This document shows, in pieces, positions 51,622 through 58,798 of a DNA stretch of 58,798 nt (position 1 is its first letter; the number at the start of each line of letters is the position of its first letter). The position numbers and the translations under genes were made by a program. Source of the stretch: an uncultured Pelagibacteraceae bacterium (GTDB lineage Bacteria > Pseudomonadota > Alphaproteobacteria > Pelagibacterales > Pelagibacteraceae). The DNA lies in the NCBI GenBank assembly GCA_902598425.1, contig CACKBK010000005.1:1-58798 (forward strand). The letters run 5' to 3'. The notes below the pieces were generated by a model. It saw nothing but the letters and a program-made list of their open reading frames with translations, made no database searches and was not told where the DNA came from.

Positions 51622-52314
51622 TTATTCTTGGATTACTTTACCCTTTGGTCTACTACCTTTTAGATATTCACCTTTTATTAAATAACATACAGTCTCAGCG
51701 ATATTTGTAATATGATCACCAGCTCTTTCTAAATTTTTTGTAGCAAAAATTAAATGAGTAGAAAAATCTAAATTTTTCTTATCTTTAGATAAAAAATCTA
51801 TTACACTTTCCATTGCGATGTACGTTAAGTCGTCAACTTGTTCATCTTTTTTCCAAACTTCTTTGGCTTTATCAAAATTTTTGTTTACATAACTATCAAG
51901 AACATCATTTAATTGTTTCATAACAAGCTCTCCAAGTCTTTTTAAATTTCCTAACAATTCATCAGGTAAATCTAATGGTAAAGGCTTAACTTTTTTTGCA
52001 TTACTCTTTGATAAATCTCCTATTCTTTCTAAATCTTGAGAGATTTTTAATGAACTTATAGTTTCTCTTAAATCAATTGCCATAGGTGCTCTTTTAACTA
52101 ATAAATTCATAATTTGAGTATCTATTTTAGATCTAAATTTATTAATTTCTTCATCGCTTTTAATGATTTTATCAATTGAGTCTTTATCAACTTTGATTAC
52201 TGCATCCATTGCATCACCTAATTGTGATTCAGTTAAGCTGCCCATTTTAATTAACGAGTCTTTAAGGAACTGAAGTTCTTCTTCGTAAGACTTTACCGTG
52301 TGTTCATTGCTCAT
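51622..52314 (-). CDS. phoU: Phosphate regulon modulator PhoU
   Basis: This 230-aa protein is two three-helix bundles. Metal-binding-type motifs are DLERIGDLSKS in the first half and NLERAGDHITNIAE in the second. PhoU links the Pst transporter to PhoR and keeps the regulon off when phosphate is plentiful. It lies 3 bases after pstB. Confidence 0.95.
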   Translation of the reverse strand: MSNEHTVKSYEEELQFLKDSLIKMGSLTESQLGDAMDAVIKVDKDSIDKIIKSDEEINKFRSKIDTQIMNLLVKRAPMAIDLRETISSLKISQDLERIGDLSKSNAKKVKPLPLDLPDELLGNLKRLGELVMKQLNDVLDSYVNKNFDKAKEVWKKDEQVDDLTYIAMESVIDFLSKDKKNLDFSTHLIFATKNLERAGDHITNIAETVCYLIKGEYLKGSRPKGKVIQE

Positions 52315-52317
52315 AAT

Positions 52318-53079
52318 TTATCCAAATCTACCTGTAATATAATCTTGTGTCATTTTATTGTCAGGATTTTTAAAAATTTTCTCAGTTTTTCCAACTTCTA
52401 TTAGCTTTCCTAAGTGAAAAAAGCCTGTTTTTTGAGAAACACGTACTGCTTGAGCCATTGAGTGTGTTACTATTACAATCGTATAAGTTTTTTTTAATTC
52501 ATCAATTAATTCTTCAATTTTTGCGGTAGCAATTGGGTCTAACGCAGAACATGGTTCATCCATTAAAATGACTTCAGGATTAACAGATATAGCTCTCGCT
52601 ATACAAAGTCTTTGTTGCTGTCCTCCAGATAAACTTGTGCCAGGTTCATCAAGTCTATCTTTAACTTCTTCCCATAAAGCAGATTTTTTTAAACTGTTTT
52701 CAACAATTTGATCTAATTCGCTTTTAGTTTCACCTTTTCCATGAATTTTAGGACCATACGAAATATTATCATATATACTTTTTGGAAAAGGATTTGGCTT
52801 TTGAAAAACCATTCCAACTCTTTCTCTCAATGAGACAACGTCTAAATCTTTATCATTAATATTCATACCATCCATTTCAATATTTCCCGTAACTTTACAA
52901 ATATCAATAACGTCATTCATTCTATTAATGCATCTTATAAAAGTTGATTTACCACATCCTGATGGACCAATTAATGCAGTTACCTCTTTTTCATTCAAAT
53001 CTAAATTCACATCAAACAACGCCTGTTTATCACCATAATAAACATTTAAATTTTTTGATTTTATCTTTACGTTACTCAT
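52318..53079 (-). CDS. pstB: Phosphate ABC transporter ATP-binding protein PstB
   Basis: This 253-aa ATPase has Walker [10 protein letters not shown] at 38-46, signature [14 protein letters not shown] and Walker [17 protein letters not shown]. It drives phosphate import by PstSCA. It directly follows pstA. Confidence 0.97.
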   Translation of the reverse strand: MSNVKIKSKNLNVYYGDKQALFDVNLDLNEKEVTALIGPSGCGKSTFIRCINRMNDVIDICKVTGNIEMDGMNINDKDLDVVSLRERVGMVFQKPNPFPKSIYDNISYGPKIHGKGETKSELDQIVENSLKKSALWEEVKDRLDEPGTSLSGGQQQRLCIARAISVNPEVILMDEPCSALDPIATAKIEELIDELKKTYTIVIVTHSMAQAVRVSQKTGFFHLGKLIEVGKTEKIFKNPDNKMTQDYITGRFG

Positions 53080-54342
53080 TTAATTCCATCGTTTTTCGAA
53101 TTTTTGTCTTAAGTATACTGCAATAAAATTCATTACAATTAAAAAGCTTAAAAGCATCATAATAGTTGCTGAAGTTTTTTCAACAAAACCTCTCTCTGCA
53201 GACTCAGACCATAAATATACTTGAACAGGTAATGAAGATGATGGATCAACTGGACTTGATGGGATATCAACTACAAATGCCACCATCCCAATTAAAATAA
53301 GTGGTGCTGTTTCACCTAATGCTTGAGCTAATCCAATTATAGTTCCTGATAAAGTGCCAGGTAGTGCTAACGGCACTACATGATGAAAAACAGATTGAAA
53401 TTTAGATGCACCAACAGCTAGGGCGCCTTCTCTTATTGAAGGTGGAACAGCTTTTAATGAAGCTCTACATGGAATAATAATCCTTGGTAAAGTCATTAGC
53501 GCTAGTGTTATTCCAGCAACTAATGGTGTTGATCTCGGTAATTGGATAGTTGCAAGTAAAATTTGCAGAGCAAGTAAACCGTAAACTATAGATGGTACTG
53601 CTGCTAAATTATTTATATTAATTTCAATAAAATCTGTAATTTTATTTTTTGGAGCGAACTCTTCCAAGTAAATCGACGCTAGAACAGCCACTGGAAAAGC
53701 TAATAACAAACAAATTAAAATACTATAAAATGATCCAACTAAGGCTCCACCTATACCTGCTAGTTCTGGATCTCTAGAGTCACCATTGTTAAAGAAATAA
53801 TTGTTAAAATTTTTACTTATCATTTTATTTTCAACAAAATAATCATAAATAACTAATTGAAAATCGGAAATTCTTCTTCTTTCTTCGGGTAAATCTCTTG
53901 GATAATTACCTTTATGTAATTGATCAATATCATCAGAGGCTGTTAAATCTAATGTAATTGTTTTACCTATTAAGCTATTATCATTTAAAAAAGCTTTTTT
54001 GATCTCAATTTCAGCATCACCACTAAATAGTTTTAATAATTCATCTTCCTCATCTCTATCTTTTGCTGGATAAGCCTTTATTAAATTTTCAATCATTATA
54101 TCGTAAAAATCAGCTCCCATTATTTCTTCTTGGGATGCGCCATTTTGAATTTCTAGTAATTCCTGATCAAAGAAAATTTCAGTGGTAATTACTGTTTTTT
54201 TAAAGGCTGAACTTCCTTTTGAGAAAATGTTTTGAACTAGAATAACAACAAACAACAAAGCAACAAAGATAGATGTTAATCCGTAAAATCTAAATCTTTT
54301 TTCTGCTCGGTGTCTTTTTTTTAATCTTTCTTCTTTAGTCAT
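53080..54342 (-). CDS. pstA: Phosphate ABC transporter permease PstA
   Basis: This 420-aa permease carries a long N-terminal extension (about 1-190, with one membrane span and a periplasmic charged part) before the ABC transporter domain. The EAA-type loop is EGALAVGASKFQSVFHHVVPLALPG. Long PstA proteins with a DUF3333-like N-terminus are usual in alphaproteobacteria. It overlaps pstC by 8 bases. Confidence 0.94.
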   Translation of the reverse strand: MTKEERLKKRHRAEKRFRFYGLTSIFVALLFVVILVQNIFSKGSSAFKKTVITTEIFFDQELLEIQNGASQEEIMGADFYDIMIENLIKAYPAKDRDEEDELLKLFSGDAEIEIKKAFLNDNSLIGKTITLDLTASDDIDQLHKGNYPRDLPEERRRISDFQLVIYDYFVENKMISKNFNNYFFNNGDSRDPELAGIGGALVGSFYSILICLLLAFPVAVLASIYLEEFAPKNKITDFIEININNLAAVPSIVYGLLALQILLATIQLPRSTPLVAGITLALMTLPRIIIPCRASLKAVPPSIREGALAVGASKFQSVFHHVVPLALPGTLSGTIIGLAQALGETAPLILIGMVAFVVDIPSSPVDPSSSLPVQVYLWSESAERGFVEKTSATIMMLLSFLIVMNFIAVYLRQKFEKRWN

Positions 54343-55738
54343 ACTTCTCTCTATATTTTTTAACTGCTCTTTGAGCGATATAATTCAATATTAATGTTGC
54401 TATAAATAATGTAAGTCCTAATGCAAAAGCTGATTGAGTTTTCGGACTATCAAATTCTTGATCACCAACAAGTATCATTACAATTTGAGTTGTGATTGTT
54501 GTAGTAGACTCTAAAGGGTTAATTGTAAGATTTGCAGCAAGGCCAGCAGCCATTACAACTATCATTGTTTCGCCTATTGCTCTTGATATTGCTAATAGAA
54601 CTGACCCTATTATCCCTGGAAGAGCCGCAGGGATTACGACTTGTTTAATTGTTTCTGATTTAGTAGCTCCTACAGCGTATGAACCGTCTCTTAATGATTG
54701 CGGTACAGAATTAATTACATCATCAGATAAAGATGAAACATAAGGAATAATCATAATTCCCATAATTAATCCTGCAGCTAAAGCACTTTCAGATGAAACA
54801 GTTAATCCTAAATTTTCAACTACTTGTCTAAAAAAAGGGCCAACAGTTAATGCAGCAAAGAAACCATAAACTACAGTTGGTATTCCTGCTAAAATTTCAA
54901 TAATTGGTTTTGAAATTCTTCTTACTTTAACTGAAGCATATTCAGCCATGTAAATTCCTGAAAATAGACCAATAGGAACAGCAACCAACATTGCAATAAA
55001 AGCTATGAAAGATGTCCCTGCAATTAATGGAATAAAACCAAATGCATCTTTTAATTCTTCAAATTCAGCTGCGGTTATTGAGGACGCATCTCTAACAAAG
55101 GCTCTTTGAGGACTCCAATTTGTACCAAATAAATAATCAAAAATATTAATGACTGAAAAAAACTTTATACTTTCAAAAAGTAGTGAAAATATTATTCCAA
55201 GAGTAGTTAAAATTGCTATTAAAGAAGATACAAATAATAAACCTTTTAATATAACTTCCACATCATCTCTAGCTTTATTGTTATTCTTTATTTTTTTTAA
55301 AGAGTAAATAACTGAGGCTATAATTATACCAAAAATTAAAACTACTTTTGAATTTGTAAAAAGATTTATAAATTTTGCATACGCAATTGCACTTTCTCTC
55401 AAGATACTGTCTATATCTCCAAAATAAGTACCTAAATGAATAGCTTTAATTTTTTCATATATTAAATTTGCTTCATTTTTATCACTTAAAATTGCACCTT
55501 GATTTGCAGCTGTTTCAATAATTATAGATTTAATTATTACAGGTTCAAATAATGACCAGACCAATAAAAATACTAATGCTGGTATTGAACACCATAAAAC
55601 AAGATAGTATCCATAAAATTTTGGTAGAGCATTCAATTTGATATTATCTTTGATAGAAATGGTTTTAGTTTTTGATTTTCCATAGAAGAACAAAGAGACA
55701 GAAAATATAGTAATTAAAAATATTAGAACGATATTCAT
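54335..55738 (-). CDS. pstC: Phosphate ABC transporter permease PstC
   Basis: This 467-aa permease is also longer than the E. coli protein (about 320 aa), with an extra N-terminal membrane region (about 1-190). The EAA loop is DGSYAVGATKSETIKQVVIPAALPG and IGETMIVVMAAG follows. It starts 66 bases after the intrinsic terminator that follows pstS, so its transcription depends on read-through or its own promoter. Confidence 0.94.
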   Translation of the reverse strand: MNIVLIFLITIFSVSLFFYGKSKTKTISIKDNIKLNALPKFYGYYLVLWCSIPALVFLLVWSLFEPVIIKSIIIETAANQGAILSDKNEANLIYEKIKAIHLGTYFGDIDSILRESAIAYAKFINLFTNSKVVLIFGIIIASVIYSLKKIKNNNKARDDVEVILKGLLFVSSLIAILTTLGIIFSLLFESIKFFSVINIFDYLFGTNWSPQRAFVRDASSITAAEFEELKDAFGFIPLIAGTSFIAFIAMLVAVPIGLFSGIYMAEYASVKVRRISKPIIEILAGIPTVVYGFFAALTVGPFFRQVVENLGLTVSSESALAAGLIMGIMIIPYVSSLSDDVINSVPQSLRDGSYAVGATKSETIKQVVIPAALPGIIGSVLLAISRAIGETMIVVMAAGLAANLTINPLESTTTITTQIVMILVGDQEFDSPKTQSAFALGLTLFIATLILNYIAQRAVKKYREKYD

Positions 55739-55804
55739 TCGCTCTGAGTGATATATTCTTAATGTTACAGAAATATTACAAATTAAATCTAAGATTGAAT
55801 TAAT

Positions 55805-55835
55805 AAAAAAGGCCAGTTATTGCTGGCCTTTTTTT
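55805..55835 (-). terminator. Intrinsic terminator between pstS and pstC
   Basis: GGCCAG and CTGGCC form a 6-bp GC-rich stem, lengthened by flanking A and T runs, with a 6-base loop. On the minus strand it is followed by TTTTTT. It lies 16 bases past the pstS stop. This is the only textbook intrinsic terminator I see in the window. Confidence 0.88.
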
Positions 55836-55850
55836 GGGGATAAATGAAAG

Positions 55851-56879
55851 TTATTTTAAGTTGATTGTATTCAGATCTACTGCAGCACTTCTAGTAACTT
55901 TGTATTTATCAGCAGCTAAAGGAACAAGTCCTATTTCAGCTAAATAGCCTCTGTTACTCATTGCTTTTTTTGAAGTAAATTCTTTAAGAAACTCTTTAAT
56001 TCCTGGAATTACTCCAATGTGAGCCTTTTTTACATAAAAGAACAATGGTCTTGCAATTGGATAAGAATAATCCTGGATACCTTCTAATGATGGCTGAACA
56101 CCATTAACAGATGATGCTTTGATTTTATCCTTATTTGCAACTAAGTAACTATAACCAAAAAAACCAAATGCGTCTGGATTAGAAGAAAGTTTTTGTACAA
56201 TTAAAGTGTCATTTTCACCAGCTTCAACAGCGTATCCATCTTCTCTAATTTTAGCACATTCCTTTTTAGCTTTTTTACCTTCAGCATCATAAAGAGATTT
56301 GGCTGTTTTAGTGCATCCTTTAACCATGACTAATGAATTCCATGCATCTCTAGTACCTGATGTTGGAGGTGCAACCAATATTTCAATCTTTTTATTTGGA
56401 AGACTAATATCTATATCACTCCAATTTTTATATGGATTTTCAACAAGTTTTCCATCAATGTCTACTTTGGATGCTAAAGCTCTCCATAATTGTTCTTTTG
56501 TGAAATCTGCATCTGGAGCATTTACTGAGTGTGCAAATGAAATACCATCATTACCTATTATTATTTCAATTATTTCAGCAACTCCATTTTTCTCGCATAA
56601 AGCTTTTTCTTTTGTTTTAATTGCTCTTGATGCATTTGTTATATCAGGATGATTTGCTCCTACACCTGCGCAGAATAATTTCATTCCTCCGCCAGTTCCT
56701 GTACTTTCAATTACTGGTGTCTTGAATTTTCCACCTTTACCAAACTTTTCAGCTACAACTGTAGCATATGGGTAAACAGTAGAAGAACCTACGATTTTTA
56801 TTTGATCTCTTGCGTAGCTAGTTGTTGTAAAACTAAGTACTAAAAGAAACCCTAATAAAATTTTTACTAATCTATTCAT
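55851..56879 (-). CDS. pstS: Phosphate-binding protein PstS
   Basis: This 342-aa periplasmic protein captures phosphate for PstCAB. A signal peptide ends near SYA (residue 23). Phosphate-binding blocks are VGSSTVYPYA, ESTGTGGGMKLFC, NASRAIK and PPTSGTRDAW. A good Shine-Dalgarno site (AAGGAG) precedes the ATG. A terminator follows the gene. Confidence 0.96.
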   Translation of the reverse strand: MNRLVKILLGFLLVLSFTTTSYARDQIKIVGSSTVYPYATVVAEKFGKGGKFKTPVIESTGTGGGMKLFCAGVGANHPDITNASRAIKTKEKALCEKNGVAEIIEIIIGNDGISFAHSVNAPDADFTKEQLWRALASKVDIDGKLVENPYKNWSDIDISLPNKKIEILVAPPTSGTRDAWNSLVMVKGCTKTAKSLYDAEGKKAKKECAKIREDGYAVEAGENDTLIVQKLSSNPDAFGFFGYSYLVANKDKIKASSVNGVQPSLEGIQDYSYPIARPLFFYVKKAHIGVIPGIKEFLKEFTSKKAMSNRGYLAEIGLVPLAADKYKVTRSAAVDLNTINLK

Positions 56880-56938
56880 ATTTCTCCTTTTTTAGATTCG
56901 TTATGCATCATTAATTAAATCTGAAACTTAAATATTTT

Positions 56939-56956
56939 ATTAAAGGAAAGTTAAAG
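56939..56956 (-). promoter_or_regulatory. Candidate Pho box upstream of pstS
   Basis: On the minus strand CTTTAAC-TTTC-CTTTAAT shows two 7-base half-sites at the 11-base spacing of PhoB sites, 60 bases before the pstS ATG. Matches to CTGTCAT are partial, as expected in an AT-rich genome. The position suits activation at the -35 region. Confidence 0.45.
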
Positions 56957-56987
56957 TTTTATTACAAAGGCTAACTTTTTAGTTGAA

Positions 56988-58145
56988 TTAAATTGAATTA
57001 AATTTCAAATCTATAGTAGTTCCTTGATTTACTTCACTATTAATAATCATTTCACCTCTATGTTGTGAAACAAGATGTTTAACAATAGCTAGTCCTAAGC
57101 CTGTTCCTCCAACACTTCGACTTTTGCTGGGATCAACAGTGAAAAATCTTTCAGTGATTCTATGAATAAATTCCTTGGGAATTCCTATCCCTTGATCTGA
57201 TATAGAGACAATATTTAAATCACCCTCTTTTTTCGTGGCTATTTTAATTTCTTTACCCTTCTCACTATATTTAATTGAATTATCAATTAGGTTAGTAAAA
57301 ATTTCTATTAATTTATCCCGATCACCAATAATTTTGAAATTCTCAGTTTTTTGCAGATTTAAATTGATGTTATTTTTTTTAACAATGTTTTCATAAGTCT
57401 TAATCACGTAGCTAAGCACTTCTATTAAATCTATTTCATGTGTGGGCCTTATGTGTTCTTGCAGCTCAATTTTCGAAAGAGATAACAAATCTCTAATTAA
57501 ATTTTCCATTCTTTCAGATTGAGAGCTCATTACTGGTAATAAATTAGTGACTTCAGAGTTCTTTTTTAAATCAGCATTATTTTCAAATGTCTCAAGTCCT
57601 ATTTTAATAGATTGCAATGGAGTTCTAAGTTCGTGGGAAACATTTGCAACAAAATCCGATTTTAATTGTTGAAATTTGTGAAATTCTGTTAAATCTCTCA
57701 TAAAAAGCAAACAAGATGGTTCATCAAAAAATAAATTATGATTATCTTGGTAAATTGTTACATTCATTCTAAGAACTGAAGGGTTTCTTAGTTCTATTTC
57801 AAGGTCATTAGAATTTTCTCCATTAAAGGCTTTCTCAATTGAACTTAACAAGTCGGGATTTCTTAAAAATCCACTTATATTTTCATTCAATTTTGTTTGA
57901 AATCTTTTACTGGCTGAACTATTACTAAATATTATTTCCTTAGATTTGTTAAGAATTATAATTCCTTCTGGAATGTAATTTAAAAGATTATAAATAGTTT
58001 CTCTATATTTTTTACTTTCATCTTCATCTAAATTTTTATCTTCAATTTTAACTTCAGTATTAATACCTAAGACTCTTTCTTTCTTTAAAAGAAAAAATAA
58101 CAAAATAGTTATTATGATTAACAAGACAAATGTTAGAAGTTCCAT
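56988..58145 (-). CDS. phoR: Phosphate regulon sensor kinase PhoR
   Basis: This 385-aa membrane histidine kinase has one N-terminal membrane segment (about 3-20), a PAS-like domain (about 50-150), the phospho-acceptor His171 in NVSHELRTPL, and an ATPase domain with GGTGLGLAIVKHL. It controls PhoB according to Pst/PhoU state. It stands upstream of pstS while phoB ends the operon, the alphaproteobacterial order. Confidence 0.94.
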   Translation of the reverse strand: MELLTFVLLIIITILLFFLLKKERVLGINTEVKIEDKNLDEDESKKYRETIYNLLNYIPEGIIILNKSKEIIFSNSSASKRFQTKLNENISGFLRNPDLLSSIEKAFNGENSNDLEIELRNPSVLRMNVTIYQDNHNLFFDEPSCLLFMRDLTEFHKFQQLKSDFVANVSHELRTPLQSIKIGLETFENNADLKKNSEVTNLLPVMSSQSERMENLIRDLLSLSKIELQEHIRPTHEIDLIEVLSYVIKTYENIVKKNNINLNLQKTENFKIIGDRDKLIEIFTNLIDNSIKYSEKGKEIKIATKKEGDLNIVSISDQGIGIPKEFIHRITERFFTVDPSKSRSVGGTGLGLAIVKHLVSQHRGEMIINSEVNQGTTIDLKFNSI

Positions 58146-58148
58146 AAA

Positions 58149-58798
58149 CTACTTTACTCTTCCGTATACATCCTGAAATCTAACAATGTCTGTTTCTTTT
58201 AGAATCGAACCTACTTGAGCTTCAATAATTTTTACTGGTTTTTTATATGGGTTTTCTATTCTATGGATTGCACCTAAAGGAATAAAAATTGTTTCATCAG
58301 GTTTCATGGTAAAATATCTTTTATTCAAAGTAATTTTAGGTTTACCATGAGTAACGACCCAGTGTTCAGCTCTGTGATGATGTTTTTGAAGACTTAAAAT
58401 ACCTTTAGATTTCACATATAATTCTTTAATTAAGAATTCTTTCCCTTTAAATAAGTTTGTGTAGCTGCCCCATGGTCTATGAAATACGTTTTTCTTTTTA
58501 AAATATCTATTTTTAATCTTTCCGTACATTTTGCAGATTTCTTTCCAGCTCCCTAGATCTGACCATGGAATATCAAGCTTGATTGCATTGATATTTTTAG
58601 TTTTCTCTAGTATCGCGTAATCAAAAGACTTGGCTGTTGCTTTACTAAATGCTTGTTTATTTAAATAATACACATTATTTTTATATTTTGCTTTTGTTAC
58701 AGCTTTGTTACAGTTTCGAAAAATATTAGGCTGATATTTCTTAAAATTATTAATAATTGAGTCTTTTCTCAAAAAAAACATACCCGAATTCCAATATC
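58149..58798 (-). CDS. Mannose-1-phosphate guanylyltransferase / mannose-6-phosphate isomerase, partial
   Basis: Only the C-terminal part is in the window; the frame stays open to base 58798 (Tyr-Trp-Asn-Ser-Gly before the Met at 58781, the ManC YNSGMF motif). DIPWSDLGSW is the end of the nucleotidyltransferase domain. RPWGSYTNLFKG, LQKHHHRAEHWVVTHG and IPLGAIHRIENP are the cupin isomerase domain. The enzyme makes GDP-mannose for surface sugars. It lies 3 bases upstream of phoR. Confidence 0.88.
   Translation of the reverse strand, partial: YWNSGMFFLRKDSIINNFKKYQPNIFRNCNKAVTKAKYKNNVYYLNKQAFSKATAKSFDYAILEKTKNINAIKLDIPWSDLGSWKEICKMYGKIKNRYFKKKNVFHRPWGSYTNLFKGKEFLIKELYVKSKGILSLQKHHHRAEHWVVTHGKPKITLNKRYFTMKPDETIFIPLGAIHRIENPYKKPVKIIEAQVGSILKETDIVRFQDVYGRVK

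Overview
The window is a very AT-rich, tightly packed piece of bacterial chromosome. Gaps are usually 0-20 bases and many neighbours overlap by 1, 4 or 8 bases. Gene order and content point to an alphaproteobacterium of the SAR11 (Pelagibacter-like) type: the metG-holB-tmk-dacA-rlpA-mltB run, secD/secF/yajC next to serS-tatCBA-scpBA-nagZ-argS-dgt, an NDUFS4-like complex I protein, and the phoR-pstSCAB-phoU-phoB order. This assignment is inference from content and style; no marker gene was searched.

Layout. 0-6.6 kb: secreted S1C protease, tRNA-Glu, glpX, an SbmA/BacA-like transporter, an NDUFS4-like protein, tRNA-Pro, then on the plus strand a zinc-ribbon membrane protein, nhaA and a glutathione peroxidase. 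6.6-15 kb: a long minus-strand run for replication, translation and cell wall (MBL hydrolase, tatD, metG, holB, tmk, dacA, rlpA-like, mltB, rarD). 15.05-18.27 kb: a ~3.1 kb island in tRNA-Ser(UGA). A 39-base 5' half of the tRNA gene is left at one end and the intact gene stands at the other; between them is a two-gene restriction-modification system (nuclease-methylase fusion plus specificity subunit, BcgI-like) and no integrase. 18.3-31.9 kb: sdhE, recG, DUF502, an M48 peptidase, a glycosyltransferase behind tRNA-Lys, tgt, a cyclophilin, coaD, gyrA, ssb, uvrA, and a PuuD-like membrane protein. 31.9-43.8 kb: secF-secD-yajC, serS, tatCBA, scpBA, nagZ, argS, dgt, erpA, xth. 43.8-50.3 kb: an Ldh-family oxidoreductase, then a complete zinc-uptake locus (an 80-aa CHE-CPP protein, WD40 protein, COG0523 GTPase and znuA on one strand; znuC, znuB and zur on the other) with two Zur-box-like palindromes between. 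50.3-58.8 kb: two small membrane proteins, then the phosphate regulon and a truncated mannose-1-phosphate guanylyltransferase.

How the parts work together. The zinc locus reads as one Zur regulon: high-affinity uptake plus accessory zinc handling, repressed by its own regulator. The phosphate locus combines sensing (PhoR/PhoB/PhoU) and uptake (PstSCAB), with an intrinsic terminator after pstS that would keep the binding protein in excess over the permease. The Sec and Tat genes supply export for the many signal-peptide proteins here, including an M48 protein with a twin-arginine-like start.

Most notable for a second look: the integrase-free BcgI-like island in tRNA-Ser, loss of two of the three zinc cysteines in Tgt, the Zur operon with a WD40 protein and an 80-aa candidate metal-binding protein, a perfect 12-bp inverted repeat between ssb and uvrA, TATAAT-like boxes placed 5-6 bases before ATG (candidate leaderless messages), and tRNA genes ending 5-7 bases before downstream start codons. 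No stretch over 300 bases lacks a gene.
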